Assembly (NCBI GenBank): GCA_050303615.1 | Contig: JBNLCC010000094.1 | Coordinates: 39,594-103,593 of the forward strand | Direction of reading: 5' to 3' | Length of the DNA: 64,000 bases | DNA from: CAZDXJ01 sp050303615 | GTDB taxonomy: Bacteria > Pseudomonadota > Gammaproteobacteria > Methylococcales > Methylomonadaceae | Shown here: one piece after another, positions 35,431-44,211 of the stretch | Layout of the letters: each line of letters begins with the position of its first letter | How positions within the stretch are numbered: the first letter of the stretch is position 1 | The notes under the pieces: generated by a model | What the model was told of the DNA's origin: nothing | Database searches by the model: none | The model's input: the letters and a program-made list of their open reading frames with translations, nothing else | Translations under genes and position numbers: made by a program

Positions 35431-36853
35431 CGTCCACTCCTTTAATCGATTCAATAATGCCGGTCGTGGAATGCCCCTCGATAAACGACAAGATTTTAAC
35501 TTCGCCGCCGTTGTCCAACACGCAGTCATGGCCGGCAATGCTCGTTATATCCTGATAATCACCGCCTTTTACCAAAATATCCGGCAACAAACGGCAAATC
35601 AGATCGCGCGGTGTATCGCTATCGAACGGCACCACCCAGTCGACGCATTGCAATGCTGCCAGCATTTCCATACGCTGCGGCAATTTATTCACCGGCCGTT
35701 GCGGACCTTTCAAGCGTTTCACCGAAGCGTCACTGTTAACCAACACCACCAGCCTATCTCCTAATTCCCGGGCCTGTTGTAAATAGCGGATATGGCCCGG
35801 GTGCAGAATATCAAAACAGCCATTGGTCGCCACGACCTTTTCCCCTTGCCGGTGTGCCGCGCTTAATTCCTGCAGCAATTGTTCGACACTTACCACCCCG
35901 CGGAGATGCGCGCGCTGTCCGCTGAGTGCATAGTTAAACTCATCAATGGTAACGGTCGCCGTACCCATTTTAGCAACCACGATCCCGGCTCCGACATTGG
36001 CCAGCCGGGTCGCATCGGAAATGGTTTGTTTTGCCGCCATTGCAGCTGCCAGCACTGAAATCACCGTATCCCCGGCACCGGTGACATCGAACACCTCTTG
36101 TGCATGGGTGGGTAGATGGAGAGCGGGCTGGCCACGCAATAGCAATGACATGCCGTGCTCCCCGCGGGTTACCAGCAACGCCGCTAAATCCAGTTGCTCG
36201 AGCAAATGCATGCCTTTCTGTTCAAGCTGCCGTTGGTCGGCGCACCCGCCGACGATGGCTTCAAACTCGCTGAAGTTCGGGGTAATAATGCTGGCATGGC
36301 GGTAACCGCTAAAATCGTTCCCTTTCGGATCGATCAATACGGGTTTGTTCAAACTCCTTGCCAAACCAATGAATTTTCCAACCGCATTCAAGGTCCCCTT
36401 GCCGTAATCGGACAATACCACGACATCTGCCAACTGCATTTCAGTCATGAAACTTTGCAGCAGCCCGGTACTGTCGACCTGCTGAAAACCGTCTTCGAAA
36501 TCCAGCCGAATCAACTGCTGATGGCGGCTCATCACCCGCAATTTGGTAATCGTCGGATACTCCGCGAGCCTTTGCAAGCGACATTGCACGCCGGCCTGTT
36601 CCAGAATACCATGCAATGCATCCGCCGCATCGTCATCACCGCTGAATGCCAACAGCGTCACTTTTGCCCCCAAAGCAGCAATATTCAACGCCACATTGCC
36701 GGCACCGCCGACGCGCTGTTCATCATCTTTGACGTGTACCACCGGCACAGGTGCTTCCGGGGAAATTCTGGATGTCGATCCGTGCCAATATCGATCCAGC
36801 ATCAGATCGCCGATCACCAGTACGTTGGCGGAAGAAAAATCGGGTAATTGCAT
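35423..36853 (-). CDS. hldE: bifunctional heptose-7-phosphate kinase / heptose-1-phosphate adenylyltransferase
   Basis: Makes ADP-heptose for the lipopolysaccharide core. The 476 residues (E. coli 477) comprise a ribokinase-type kinase domain (about 1-320; DLMLDRYWHG, then the anion-hole motif DVTGAGDTV) and a nucleotidyltransferase domain (about 345-476; TNGCFDILHPGHIRYL). The ATG at 36853 gives MQLPDFSSANV, aligned with the family N-terminus; an upstream TTG would add 24 unlike residues. The 3' end overlaps ubiA by 8 bases. Confidence 0.95.
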   Translation of the reverse strand: MQLPDFSSANVLVIGDLMLDRYWHGSTSRISPEAPVPVVHVKDDEQRVGGAGNVALNIAALGAKVTLLAFSGDDDAADALHGILEQAGVQCRLQRLAEYPTITKLRVMSRHQQLIRLDFEDGFQQVDSTGLLQSFMTEMQLADVVVLSDYGKGTLNAVGKFIGLARSLNKPVLIDPKGNDFSGYRHASIITPNFSEFEAIVGGCADQRQLEQKGMHLLEQLDLAALLVTRGEHGMSLLLRGQPALHLPTHAQEVFDVTGAGDTVISVLAAAMAAKQTISDATRLANVGAGIVVAKMGTATVTIDEFNYALSGQRAHLRGVVSVEQLLQELSAAHRQGEKVVATNGCFDILHPGHIRYLQQARELGDRLVVLVNSDASVKRLKGPQRPVNKLPQRMEMLAALQCVDWVVPFDSDTPRDLICRLLPDILVKGGDYQDITSIAGHDCVLDNGGEVKILSFIEGHSTTGIIESIKGVDGE

Positions 36854-37029
36854 TGCAAATTCTATTAACGGGTGATGAAATAAAAAAATGTTATTATAGC
36901 GGTTTAGATGAAATTTATCCGACAAGCCGAGTTGTTTGCCCGATAATCCGGTTTTTTGACGGCACCTCAGACGATGCCGCTGTTGCCGGAAAACTACCGG
37001 TAATCGATTGAATAAACAGAGAAAATAGA

Positions 37030-37377
37030 ATGAGCGTTACAATTTATCATAACCCAAGGTGCAGTAAATCACGGCAAACCCTGCAGCTGTTAAGGGAACG
37101 CGGCGTTGAACCGGAAGTCGTCGAATATCTGAAAACACCGCCCACAGCTGCCGAGCTGGATGCCATACTGCAAAAACTGGATCTCGAACCACGCGACTTG
37201 ATGCGTAAACAAGAAGCCGAATACAAAGCAACCGGGATGGACAATCCGGATCTGGATCGCAAATCACTGATCAACGGTATGGTCGCCACCCCGAAACTGA
37301 TCGAACGTCCGATCGTTCTGGCTAACGATAAAGCGGCTATCGGGCGCCCGCCGGAAAACGTGCTGGCAATCTTATAA
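37030..37377 (+). CDS. arsC: arsenate reductase (glutaredoxin type)
   Basis: A 115-residue thioredoxin-fold reductase. The catalytic cysteine is in NPRCSKSR (Cys11), and the substrate-binding arginines include one in the C-terminal IERPIVLAND loop. Residues match plasmid-type ArsC rather than the Spx regulator. No arsenite pump or ArsR gene is adjacent, so a general redox role cannot be excluded. It lies upstream of wrbA with a 137 bp gap. Confidence 0.9.
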   Translation: MSVTIYHNPRCSKSRQTLQLLRERGVEPEVVEYLKTPPTAAELDAILQKLDLEPRDLMRKQEAEYKATGMDNPDLDRKSLINGMVATPKLIERPIVLANDKAAIGRPPENVLAIL

Positions 37378-37514
37378 TACCCTACGGTAACCGGTCATAG
37401 CAGGACGAATTGAAATTTTGCCCGTCGTCATATGCACCTACCCCTATATGATTGGGTAAAAATGTTCACCCTCCTGCTTTTCAACAATCGATTCTTGAAC
37501 AATTGCTATCGAAC

Positions 37515-38108
37515 ATGACAAAAATTCTGGTTCTTTACTACAGCCGTACCGGAGCCACTGCGGAAATGGCCAATCATGTCGCGAGGGGCATCGAATCCGT
37601 TACCGGCGCCGAAGCGGCGGTGCGGACTGTCCCGGCTGTTTCAGCACTTTGCGAAAAAACCGCCGGTGAAATTCCGGACAGCGGTCCGCCCTATGCCAAT
37701 CTGGATGATTTAAAAAGCTGCGACGGTTTGGCGTTGGGCAGTCCGACTAATTTCGGCAACATGGCGGCACCATTGAAATATTTTATCGACGGCACCTCCG
37801 AACTGTGGTTTTCAGGCGCTTTGTCCGGCAAACCGGCCGGCGTTTTTACCTCCACCGGCAGTATGCACGGCGGCCATGAAAGTACTTTGTTGAGCATGAT
37901 GCTGCCTCTATTTCACCACGGCATGATGTTGGTCGGCGTGCCTTACAGCGAAGCGGCGCTGCGCGAAACATCCTCTGGCGGCACGCCCTATGGTCCCAGC
38001 CATCTGTCGCAACACGGCAGGGAATTAAGCGAACACGAAAAGACCCTGTGCCGTGCGCTCGGAGCCCGCCTCGCCCAAACAGCACAGCGGCTACGGAACC
38101 CGGCATGA
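37515..38108 (+). CDS. wrbA: NAD(P)H:quinone oxidoreductase, WrbA type
   Basis: Flavodoxin-like FMN enzyme that reduces quinones by two electrons, protecting against semiquinone stress. The 197 residues match the family; the FMN phosphate loop is YYSRTGATAEMA (about 9-20), followed by GSPTNFGNMAAPLKYFID and the TGSMHGGHEST loop. The ATG at 37515 is chosen from alignment. It overlaps the DUF2069 gene by 4 bases and begins a coupled run through hda. Confidence 0.93.
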   Translation: MTKILVLYYSRTGATAEMANHVARGIESVTGAEAAVRTVPAVSALCEKTAGEIPDSGPPYANLDDLKSCDGLALGSPTNFGNMAAPLKYFIDGTSELWFSGALSGKPAGVFTSTGSMHGGHESTLLSMMLPLFHHGMMLVGVPYSEAALRETSSGGTPYGPSHLSQHGRELSEHEKTLCRALGARLAQTAQRLRNPA

Positions 38109-38467
38109 GTCTCAACAGCACGGCACAACGTTGGTATAACGTCGCTCTGGCCGGTTATTTCGGTCTGTTCCTGTTATTGATGTTCTGGAATACCGTGTTG
38201 ATGCCCTCAGCCCGATTTCCTGTCGCCCTGGTACTCATGATCTGGGTCACGCCGTTATTGCTACCGTTAACAGGCTTACTGCGCGGCAACAAAAAAAGCT
38301 GCTCATGGGCTGCCTACCTCAGCCTTATTTACCTGATTCACGGCATTTCGGAAGCCTACGCCGTCCCGGCCGAGCGTCTCTACGCCTCGCTGGAAATCAT
38401 TTTCAGCCTGTTGCTATTTACCGGCTGCACCTTTTACATCCGATCAGCCGCTAAACAAAGCCGCTGA
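38105..38467 (+). CDS. DUF2069 membrane protein
   Basis: A 120-residue inner-membrane protein with four hydrophobic segments (about 12-30, 38-57, 67-83, 93-111), matching the DUF2069 family. This family is nearly always found between wrbA and hda-type genes in Gammaproteobacteria, as here (ATGA overlap with wrbA and 8 bp before hda). Function is unknown. Confidence 0.85.
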   Translation: MSLNSTAQRWYNVALAGYFGLFLLLMFWNTVLMPSARFPVALVLMIWVTPLLLPLTGLLRGNKKSCSWAAYLSLIYLIHGISEAYAVPAERLYASLEIIFSLLLFTGCTFYIRSAAKQSR

Positions 38468-38475
38468 TTGACCCC

Positions 38476-39174
38476 ATGGCAGTACAACGCCCCCTGCAAT
38501 TCGAGTTTAATGCGAACCGGAGCTTCAGCGATTTTTTTGCCGGCAGCAACCGGGAAGCCGTCAGCCATCTGCAACAATGTGTCAGCGGCAACAGTGAGCA
38601 ATTAATCTATCTCTGGGGCGAAGCCGGTCTCGGCAAGTCGCATTTGTTGCAGGCCAGCTGCCGGCTGGCGCAGCAATATGACAAAACGTCATTTTACCTG
38701 GCGCTGAATAAACCGAATCTGCCGGACCCCGCCATACTGGATGGACTGGACGAATTTAATCTGGTATGTATCGATGACATCGACAATCTCGCCGGCAATA
38801 CCGCTTGGGAACACGCTTTTTTCACTTTCTTCAACCGGCAGCGCGGACGCAACAACCGTCTGATCCTGGCTGCAGCCGTTTCGCCAAAACACATCGCGCT
38901 CGATCTAATCGACCTGAGAACGCGCCTGTCGTGGGGGTTGACGCTGAAATTGCAAACGCCGAGCGAAGCGGACAGGCTCGCCTTGCTGTCGTACAAAGCG
39001 CAGCGCCTGGGATTCGACATCAGCCCGCAGGTTGGTCAATTTCTGCTGACCCATTATGCGCGCGATTTGCCGTCTTTATGGAACCTGCTGGACAAAATCA
39101 ATCATGAAACATTGGCCGCAAAACGAAAATTAACGATTCCGTTTTTAAAACAAATTCTGGACCACAGGGCATGA
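38476..39174 (+). CDS. hda: DnaA regulatory inactivator Hda
   Basis: AAA+ protein that, with the clamp, stimulates DnaA ATP hydrolysis to prevent re-initiation. The 232 residues contain a P-loop GEAGLGKSHLLQA (about 54-66), Walker B VCIDDIDNL and a sensor/box region LSWGLTLKLQ. The N-terminal QRPLQFEFN (3-11) resembles the clamp-binding peptide of the family. The stop overlaps the panE start (ATGA). Confidence 0.92.
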   Translation: MAVQRPLQFEFNANRSFSDFFAGSNREAVSHLQQCVSGNSEQLIYLWGEAGLGKSHLLQASCRLAQQYDKTSFYLALNKPNLPDPAILDGLDEFNLVCIDDIDNLAGNTAWEHAFFTFFNRQRGRNNRLILAAAVSPKHIALDLIDLRTRLSWGLTLKLQTPSEADRLALLSYKAQRLGFDISPQVGQFLLTHYARDLPSLWNLLDKINHETLAAKRKLTIPFLKQILDHRA

Positions 39175-40115
39175 GCAGTAACATATTAATCGTCGGCGCC
39201 GGCGCAATCGGCGCGTTTTACGGGGCGTTACTGGCCAAACAGGGAGCCGGTGTATCGGTGGTGTGCCGTTCCGATTACGAGCAGGTAACACGGCACGGTT
39301 TCCACATCGACAGTTGCGATCTCGGTAGTTGGGCCTTCAAACCCAAACAGGTCTTAAAATCAACTACCGAATATACCGATACCGCCGATTACGTCATCCT
39401 CTGCAGCAAAGTTGTTGCCGGTATTGATCGTATCGGCTTAATCCGGGACGCGGTATCCCCGAATACCGTAATCGTCTTTATTCAGAACGGCGTCGAAATA
39501 GAACAGCCAATCGCCGCAGCCTTTCATGATCATGAAATTATCAGCGGCTTGGCATTTATTTGCAGCAACCGCGTGGCACCGGGAAAAATTTCTCATCTGG
39601 CATACGGCCGCCTGGTCTTGGGCAACTTTCCCGGCGGCGCCAGCGACAAGGTGATGCATCTGTGTCAATTATTCCGGCAAGCCGGTATCGCATGCCATGC
39701 TACTGAAGACATCGTCACCGCGCGCTGGCAAAAAAATGTCTGGAATGCCCCGTTCAACCCGCTGTCGGTACTGTCCGGAGGCCTGTCGACGCGTGATATC
39801 CTCAACACCCGGGAGGATTTTGTGCGCAACATCATGCAGGACGTATGCAACGTTGCCGCAGCGACGGGCCACGCCTTGCCCGAGGATATTATCGACGTCA
39901 ATATCGAAAGTACCCGCGTCATGCCGCCTTACAAAACCAGCATGCTGCTGGATTATGAAAACGGCCTGCCGATGGAAACGGAAGTCATTCTGGGTAATGC
40001 CGTACGCGCCGGCCGGCGCTGTGCCGTCGCTTGCCATTATCTGGAATCCGTGTATGCTATGCTGCAACTCAAGGAGTTCTATTTAAGACAAAAAAATAAC
40101 CAGGTTAACCTATGA
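39171..40115 (+). CDS. panE: 2-dehydropantoate 2-reductase
   Basis: NADPH-dependent reductase of pantothenate synthesis (ketopantoate to pantoate). The 314 residues begin with a Rossmann GAGAIGAFYGALLAK (about 8-22), and the catalytic lysine lies in ARWQKNVWNAPFNPLS (about 185-200). It overlaps hda upstream and the small cysteine protein downstream, each by 4 bases. Other family members act on different 2-keto acids, but together with coaX elsewhere in the window a pantoate role is reasonable. Confidence 0.85.
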   Translation: MSSNILIVGAGAIGAFYGALLAKQGAGVSVVCRSDYEQVTRHGFHIDSCDLGSWAFKPKQVLKSTTEYTDTADYVILCSKVVAGIDRIGLIRDAVSPNTVIVFIQNGVEIEQPIAAAFHDHEIISGLAFICSNRVAPGKISHLAYGRLVLGNFPGGASDKVMHLCQLFRQAGIACHATEDIVTARWQKNVWNAPFNPLSVLSGGLSTRDILNTREDFVRNIMQDVCNVAAATGHALPEDIIDVNIESTRVMPPYKTSMLLDYENGLPMETEVILGNAVRAGRRCAVACHYLESVYAMLQLKEFYLRQKNNQVNL

Positions 40116-40318
40116 AATTTGTTCCATGCCAAGATAAATGTACTTATGAAGGCACGCACTGCGAAGGTTGCGGCAGGTCCCACGTGGAGATAGCGGAAAC
40201 CAAACAACTGGTGGCAGGCCTCGTCGATTTTGCCCGAAAAATGGAGTATGAAAACAGCGAGGAATTCGCCAACTATATCGCTCAAAAAGTGCTCAGCAAA
40301 CTGCAATCCGCAAAATAG
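40112..40318 (+). CDS. small cysteine-motif protein (DUF1289-like)
   Basis: A 68-residue protein whose N-terminus carries CQDKCTYEGTHCEGCGRSH: four cysteines (6, 10, 17, 20) in the C-x3-C-x6-C-x2-C pattern of a metal site, reminiscent of DUF1289. A helix follows (AETKQLVAGLVDFARKME). The start overlaps panE by 4 bases and the AlkD-like gene begins 26 bp later. Function is unknown. Confidence 0.65.
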   Translation: MKFVPCQDKCTYEGTHCEGCGRSHVEIAETKQLVAGLVDFARKMEYENSEEFANYIAQKVLSKLQSAK

Positions 40319-40344
40319 CTTTGGCTGCTCGGCCGGAGGATTCC

Positions 40345-41046
40345 TTGATCCGCAACATCGAACGACAGCTGCAGCAAATGGCGGACAGCAAAATTGCGGA
40401 ACATTCAAAAAAGTTCTTTAAAACCGGCAAGGGACAGTACGGCGAAAACGATCAATTTTTGGGCATCCGGGTTCCGGCTTTACGAAAAGTGCTCAGCCGC
40501 TATCCCCAGGCAACCGCTGAAGACGCCGCACAACTGCTGAATTCGCCCTATCACGAACAAAGATTGCTGGCGGTGCTGCTGTTGGTAAGGATTTACCAGC
40601 AGGCCAATGAACCTTTGCAACAACAGGTTTTCGAGTTGTATACCGGCAACCTGCAACGTATCAACAACTGGGACCTGGTGGATAGCTCCGCCGCACAGAT
40701 TGTCGGCCGTCACCTGGACGGCGACGACAAACAGCTGCTGTACCGGTTGGCCGAATCACCGGTACTTTGGGAACGCAGAATCGCGATCATCGCCACTTGG
40801 CATTATATTAAATGCCACCAATTCGGTGATACACTGCAAATCTCCAAAATGCTGCTGCATGACCGGGAGGATTTAATCCATAAGGCGGTGGGCTGGATGT
40901 TGCGCGAAATCGGCAACCAAGACAGAAACGCCGAGGAAAGTTTTTTACGCGGACACTATCAAAACATGCCCCGCACCATGCTGCGCTATGCGATCGAAAA
41001 ATTTCCCGAGCCCCTACGGCAGGACTACTTAAAAGACAGAATTTGA
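40345..41046 (+). CDS. DNA alkylation repair protein, AlkD-like
   Basis: HEAT-like repeat DNA glycosylase family, removing bulky or charged alkylated bases. The 233 residues show the characteristic FFKTGKGQYGENDQFLGIRVP (split here around residues 23-43) and later WDLVDSSAAQIVG and LWERRIAIIATWHYI. The TTG at 40345 is preferred because GGAGGA lies about 5 bases upstream and it gives the family N-terminus. It ends the tightly packed run that starts at wrbA. Confidence 0.85.
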   Translation: MIRNIERQLQQMADSKIAEHSKKFFKTGKGQYGENDQFLGIRVPALRKVLSRYPQATAEDAAQLLNSPYHEQRLLAVLLLVRIYQQANEPLQQQVFELYTGNLQRINNWDLVDSSAAQIVGRHLDGDDKQLLYRLAESPVLWERRIAIIATWHYIKCHQFGDTLQISKMLLHDREDLIHKAVGWMLREIGNQDRNAEESFLRGHYQNMPRTMLRYAIEKFPEPLRQDYLKDRI

Positions 41047-41083
41047 CTATCAATGACCAACAATCTAGGAGGAGAAGCCACCC

Positions 41084-41476
41084 ATGAGCAATGTATTCAG
41101 TTTTACAGGAACCGTCGGCCGTGACGCGGAAGTGAGAACGACGCCTTCCGGCCAATCGGTGCTCAATGTTACCGTTGCCAACCATATCGGCTTTGGAGAT
41201 CGGCAGCAAACCCTCTGGGTAAGAGTGGCGCTATGGGGCAAACGTGCTGAAGGATCGCTGCAGAATTACCTGAAAAAAGGCCAGCAGGTATTCGTGTCCG
41301 GCGAATTGTCGTTGCGGGAATATCAAGCCAATGACGGTACCACGAAAACCAGCTTGGAACTCAATGCCAATATTATCGATTTAATCGGCAAAAGAGGCGA
41401 AACCGCCACCAGGCCGGCACAAAACGCCATGCCGGGTGATGCCGACGATTTTTTTGATGACAGCGTCCCCTTTTAA
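41084..41476 (+). CDS. ssb: single-stranded DNA-binding protein
   Basis: A 130-residue OB-fold protein: NVFSFTGTVGRDAEVRTT and LWVRVALWGKRAEGSLQNYLKKGQQVFVSGEL are SSB hallmarks. The C-terminal acidic tip DDFFDDSVPF is the partner-binding tail. It is short for a main SSB and has an almost absent linker, so it may be a second SSB. AGGAGGAG precedes the ATG by about 9 bases, a strong ribosome site. It follows the AlkD-like gene by 37 bp. Confidence 0.88.
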   Translation: MSNVFSFTGTVGRDAEVRTTPSGQSVLNVTVANHIGFGDRQQTLWVRVALWGKRAEGSLQNYLKKGQQVFVSGELSLREYQANDGTTKTSLELNANIIDLIGKRGETATRPAQNAMPGDADDFFDDSVPF

Positions 41477-41590
41477 TATGGCATACCGTTTCGATGCATT
41501 CACAATGTTGCATAACCGCAAAAGGTGTACATTGCGCCGCCTACTTTTCAGATTTAGCCGTCAACATCGTTCAACGACAAGCTGTGAAAC

Positions 41591-42073
41591 ATGACCGACA
41601 GACCGCCTCAAAATAGCGATTCAACAAAAAAACCGGCAACATCTCATGCCGCGCCAAAACTGCAAGTCAGCAGTCAGAGTCTGTTGTTAAGCGAGGGCTC
41701 CAACAAGCGTTTAGCTGAAATACGGAAAAAATTTCATACACCGGCCGCAGCAACCTCAGAACAGAGTTTACCGCTCACCGATCAACCATTAATTCCCGGC
41801 CTGCCAAAGGAGATCAAGGTTGAACTCGAACAGGCAAGAAAGGCAATCAACGATAAGATCAGCCAACTAATGGACCGTTTCCCCCACGGGAAAAAACACA
41901 AGATGTTCACCATCCGCTTCGGCCCCGTTGAACATATCCCCGCCATGAGCATCCGAAAAGCCTTCCGGTTGTTAGGTATTTACGGCAAATCACTAAAAAT
42001 GAGCCTGATTGGCGACCTGGATTATTGCGGCAACAATACCAAGGCGGACAGCATGAATCACCCTGCCGAATAG
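41591..42073 (+). CDS. hypothetical protein
   Basis: A 160-residue soluble protein with a polar, Ser/Pro-rich N-terminus (about 1-65) and a likely globular C-terminal part (about 66-150) with basic patches (MDRFPHGKKHKMFTIRFG, IRKAFRLLGIYGKSLKMS). The basic C-terminal part could bind nucleic acid, and its place after ssb agrees with that, but the evidence is weak. No membrane segment or signal is seen. I do not recognise the family. Confidence 0.5.
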   Translation: MTDRPPQNSDSTKKPATSHAAPKLQVSSQSLLLSEGSNKRLAEIRKKFHTPAAATSEQSLPLTDQPLIPGLPKEIKVELEQARKAINDKISQLMDRFPHGKKHKMFTIRFGPVEHIPAMSIRKAFRLLGIYGKSLKMSLIGDLDYCGNNTKADSMNHPAE

Positions 42074-42137
42074 AGGAACCATCATCTCTAGAGCGTGGTA
42101 AACCGCAACAGTGAATTGAAAAGCCGCGCCTTCAAAT

Positions 42138-42170
42138 GAAAAGGGCTGAAATTTCTTTTCAGCCCTTTCC
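42138..42170 (-). terminator. bidirectional terminator between the hypothetical gene and pfp
   Basis: A perfect 12-bp stem (42140-42151 with 42157-42168) with a 5-nt loop, flanked by A and T runs on both sides, so it could end transcription from both converging genes. Confidence 0.8.
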
Positions 42171-42205
42171 GATCGACATGAAGCGAATCGTCCCGCCGGT
42201 TACGG

Positions 42206-43435
42206 TTAATGGCTAACCGTGACTCTGGCGCCTTTGCTCTGGCCGATTTCCGCCAAAGTTTCGGTGAACCAAGGAGTATCGATGTCAAACGGTTTACCGC
42301 CCTTGATGCGCGGGAATTCAATCGCGCGCAGCACGTTGCCGTTGTCTTCGTCATGGCCCATTACTCCGGATTCGCCCCGGAAAGCGCATTCAACGGCCAA
42401 ATCGGCACAAGATTTGATCAGCCGGATATCTTCGACATTCGCTGCCGAAGCACGCGCGAAATAACCTGATTTTTGAATCAAGGTTTTTTCCGCGCCGATC
42501 ATTTCAGCAAACTGCTCACCGAACCACTTGCCGGGATTAACGGCATCGAGTTTGATATGGCCGAATGCATCACGCGGCACTTCCTGCCCTTTAGCCTGCA
42601 TTTCAGCGACAATCGCCTCCACGCCGGCACCTTCTGAAACAAAAATATTCACGCAATCTACGTTATCCATCACCGTACGCAGACGTTGCGCTTCGGCAGC
42701 AAGATCAATTTTCATTTCAGGAATGAAAACGCCGTGGACTTCAAAGGCAGCCCGGTCAAGACCGATTTCGGGAAGCCACTCGCAACGATCTAATAGTTTG
42801 CGATATTGTTGGGCGGTGGCGGCGGTAAGCCAACCGCAATTACGCCCCATAACTTCATGGACAATCAGCATGCGCGGATTGGCGTTGTTCTCGGCAACCA
42901 CGTTCTGAAAATAACGCGCACCTTGTTCGGCAGCGGTCCAGGCGCCCAATGATTGCTTAATCGGGAATACGTCGTTGTCGATGGTTTTAGGCAAACCGAT
43001 CACGGTCAGGCCGTAATTGTTTTTGGCAAGAAACGCGGCAAGATCGGCGGCAGCGGTATTAGTATCATCACCACCAATGGTGTGCAGGACTTCGACGCCG
43101 TCTTTAACCAGTTGGTCAGCTGCGACTTGCTGGGGGTCCTGCCCTTCCTCAACCAAACCGCGCTTGATGCAATCCTTGACATTGGTAAGTTTGACCCGGC
43201 TGTTGCCGATAGGAGAACCACCGAAGCGGTGCAATAATCCTGCTTTTTGACGAATTTCCGGAGTCACTTGATAAGAATCGCCTAACAGGAGACCTTTATA
43301 ACCGCCACGATAGCAGATTATTTCAATCGAAGGATCGATTTCACTATAACGTTCGATAAGGCTGCCTATGGCCGAACTGAGACAAGGGGCCAAACCGCCC
43401 GCCGTGAGAATTGCGACTTTTTTTGGTTTGTTCAT
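42206..43435 (-). CDS. pfp: PPi-dependent 6-phosphofructokinase
   Basis: Uses pyrophosphate to phosphorylate fructose 6-phosphate, reversibly; in methanotrophs it serves the ribulose monophosphate cycle and may also act on sedoheptulose phosphate. The 409 residues have GGDDTNTAA, where the second Asp replaces the Gly of ATP enzymes, and PKTIDNDV with the PPi-type Lys. MGRNCGWLTA is the sugar-binding region. It is typical of Methylococcales central metabolism and stands alone here. Confidence 0.95.
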   Translation of the reverse strand: MNKPKKVAILTAGGLAPCLSSAIGSLIERYSEIDPSIEIICYRGGYKGLLLGDSYQVTPEIRQKAGLLHRFGGSPIGNSRVKLTNVKDCIKRGLVEEGQDPQQVAADQLVKDGVEVLHTIGGDDTNTAAADLAAFLAKNNYGLTVIGLPKTIDNDVFPIKQSLGAWTAAEQGARYFQNVVAENNANPRMLIVHEVMGRNCGWLTAATAQQYRKLLDRCEWLPEIGLDRAAFEVHGVFIPEMKIDLAAEAQRLRTVMDNVDCVNIFVSEGAGVEAIVAEMQAKGQEVPRDAFGHIKLDAVNPGKWFGEQFAEMIGAEKTLIQKSGYFARASAANVEDIRLIKSCADLAVECAFRGESGVMGHDEDNGNVLRAIEFPRIKGGKPFDIDTPWFTETLAEIGQSKGARVTVSH

Positions 43436-43648
43436 GAGAGATTAAAACTGTTAGTAAAGTTAACATAGAAATACAACGGGCTGAAATTTTAACACAATAG
43501 CAGCGAATCGCTTCGCTTTTGTTTCGAGGCTGACCGATCTACAAAACAGAACCGAATGGCACAATAAACAAACAGGCATGCAGGACATACGGGAAAGCGC
43601 AGCTTAGCCCGCCAAACGACATTTTACCGAGCCGGCGAACAACGCTGC

Positions 43649-44023
43649 TCAAGGCAACTGCAAAATCTCGATGGCATTGCCGTCAAGATCACGGCAAAAC
43701 AGCGCTTTTCTGCCTGATATACTTAAGGTATAAGCAACGTTGTGCTTTTCCAGCCTTGCACGTACGGCCTCCAGGTCAGGAACGCTCAACGCAACATGCC
43801 GGTCGCGTCCGCCGTGTTGCGGACGGCCGGTGGTTGGATCGGGATTTTCCAATTCCAGCAAATGAATTTGTTGCGCCCCAACCAGCAGCCAAGCGCCGGG
43901 AAAAGGCAGCTCGGGGCGCTCTGTCTGCCGCATGCCCAATACACCGCTATAAAAATTTAACGACTTGGCGGTATCGGCGACCACAAGGCTGGCATGGTGT
44001 ATCTCATAACTGATTTCTGACAT
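43649..44023 (-). CDS. VOC (glyoxalase/bleomycin resistance) superfamily protein
   Basis: A 124-residue single-VOC-domain metal-binding protein: HHASLVVADTAKSLNFYSGVLGM (early), then HVALSVPDLEAVRARLEKHN and FCRDLDGNAIEI at the end, giving His/Glu metal-ligand candidates. The substrate is unknown. The ATG at 44023 fits the family start; an eight-residue longer form is possible. It is downstream of the accessory pair at 44212-45728, beyond a palindromic repeat. Confidence 0.8.
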   Translation of the reverse strand: MSEISYEIHHASLVVADTAKSLNFYSGVLGMRQTERPELPFPGAWLLVGAQQIHLLELENPDPTTGRPQHGGRDRHVALSVPDLEAVRARLEKHNVAYTLSISGRKALFCRDLDGNAIEILQLP

Positions 44024-44146
44024 AATTCTACGGGGTTCTCTAAACACTCAGTCGATTATAGCGCAGCAAAATTGATTCGGCACAGTAATTCAGGGAACTT
44101 TCTGGGTTATTGTATTTTCTTTTTGTGAAATCCGGCGTGACCCGGC

Positions 44147-44194
44147 CCAGATCGGTTCGGGGTGACGACGGGCGTAATCCCGTTACCCCGAGCC
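44147..44194. repeat. palindromic repeat, copy A
   Basis: A 48-bp element with strong internal dyad symmetry (GGTTCGGGGTGACG on one side, CGTTACCCCGAGCC on the other). It is a near copy of 45764-45808, in the same orientation, and the two copies flank the 44212-45728 gene pair. Outside the shared core the flanks of the two copies differ. Confidence 0.75.
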
Positions 44195-44211
44195 TATTTG
44201 ATCTAACCTTT

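Noticed and set aside
34558..35538. Longer ubiA form beginning at 35538
   Set aside because: The extra 36 residues lie inside hldE and do not match the family; the GTG at 35430 has a ribosome site.
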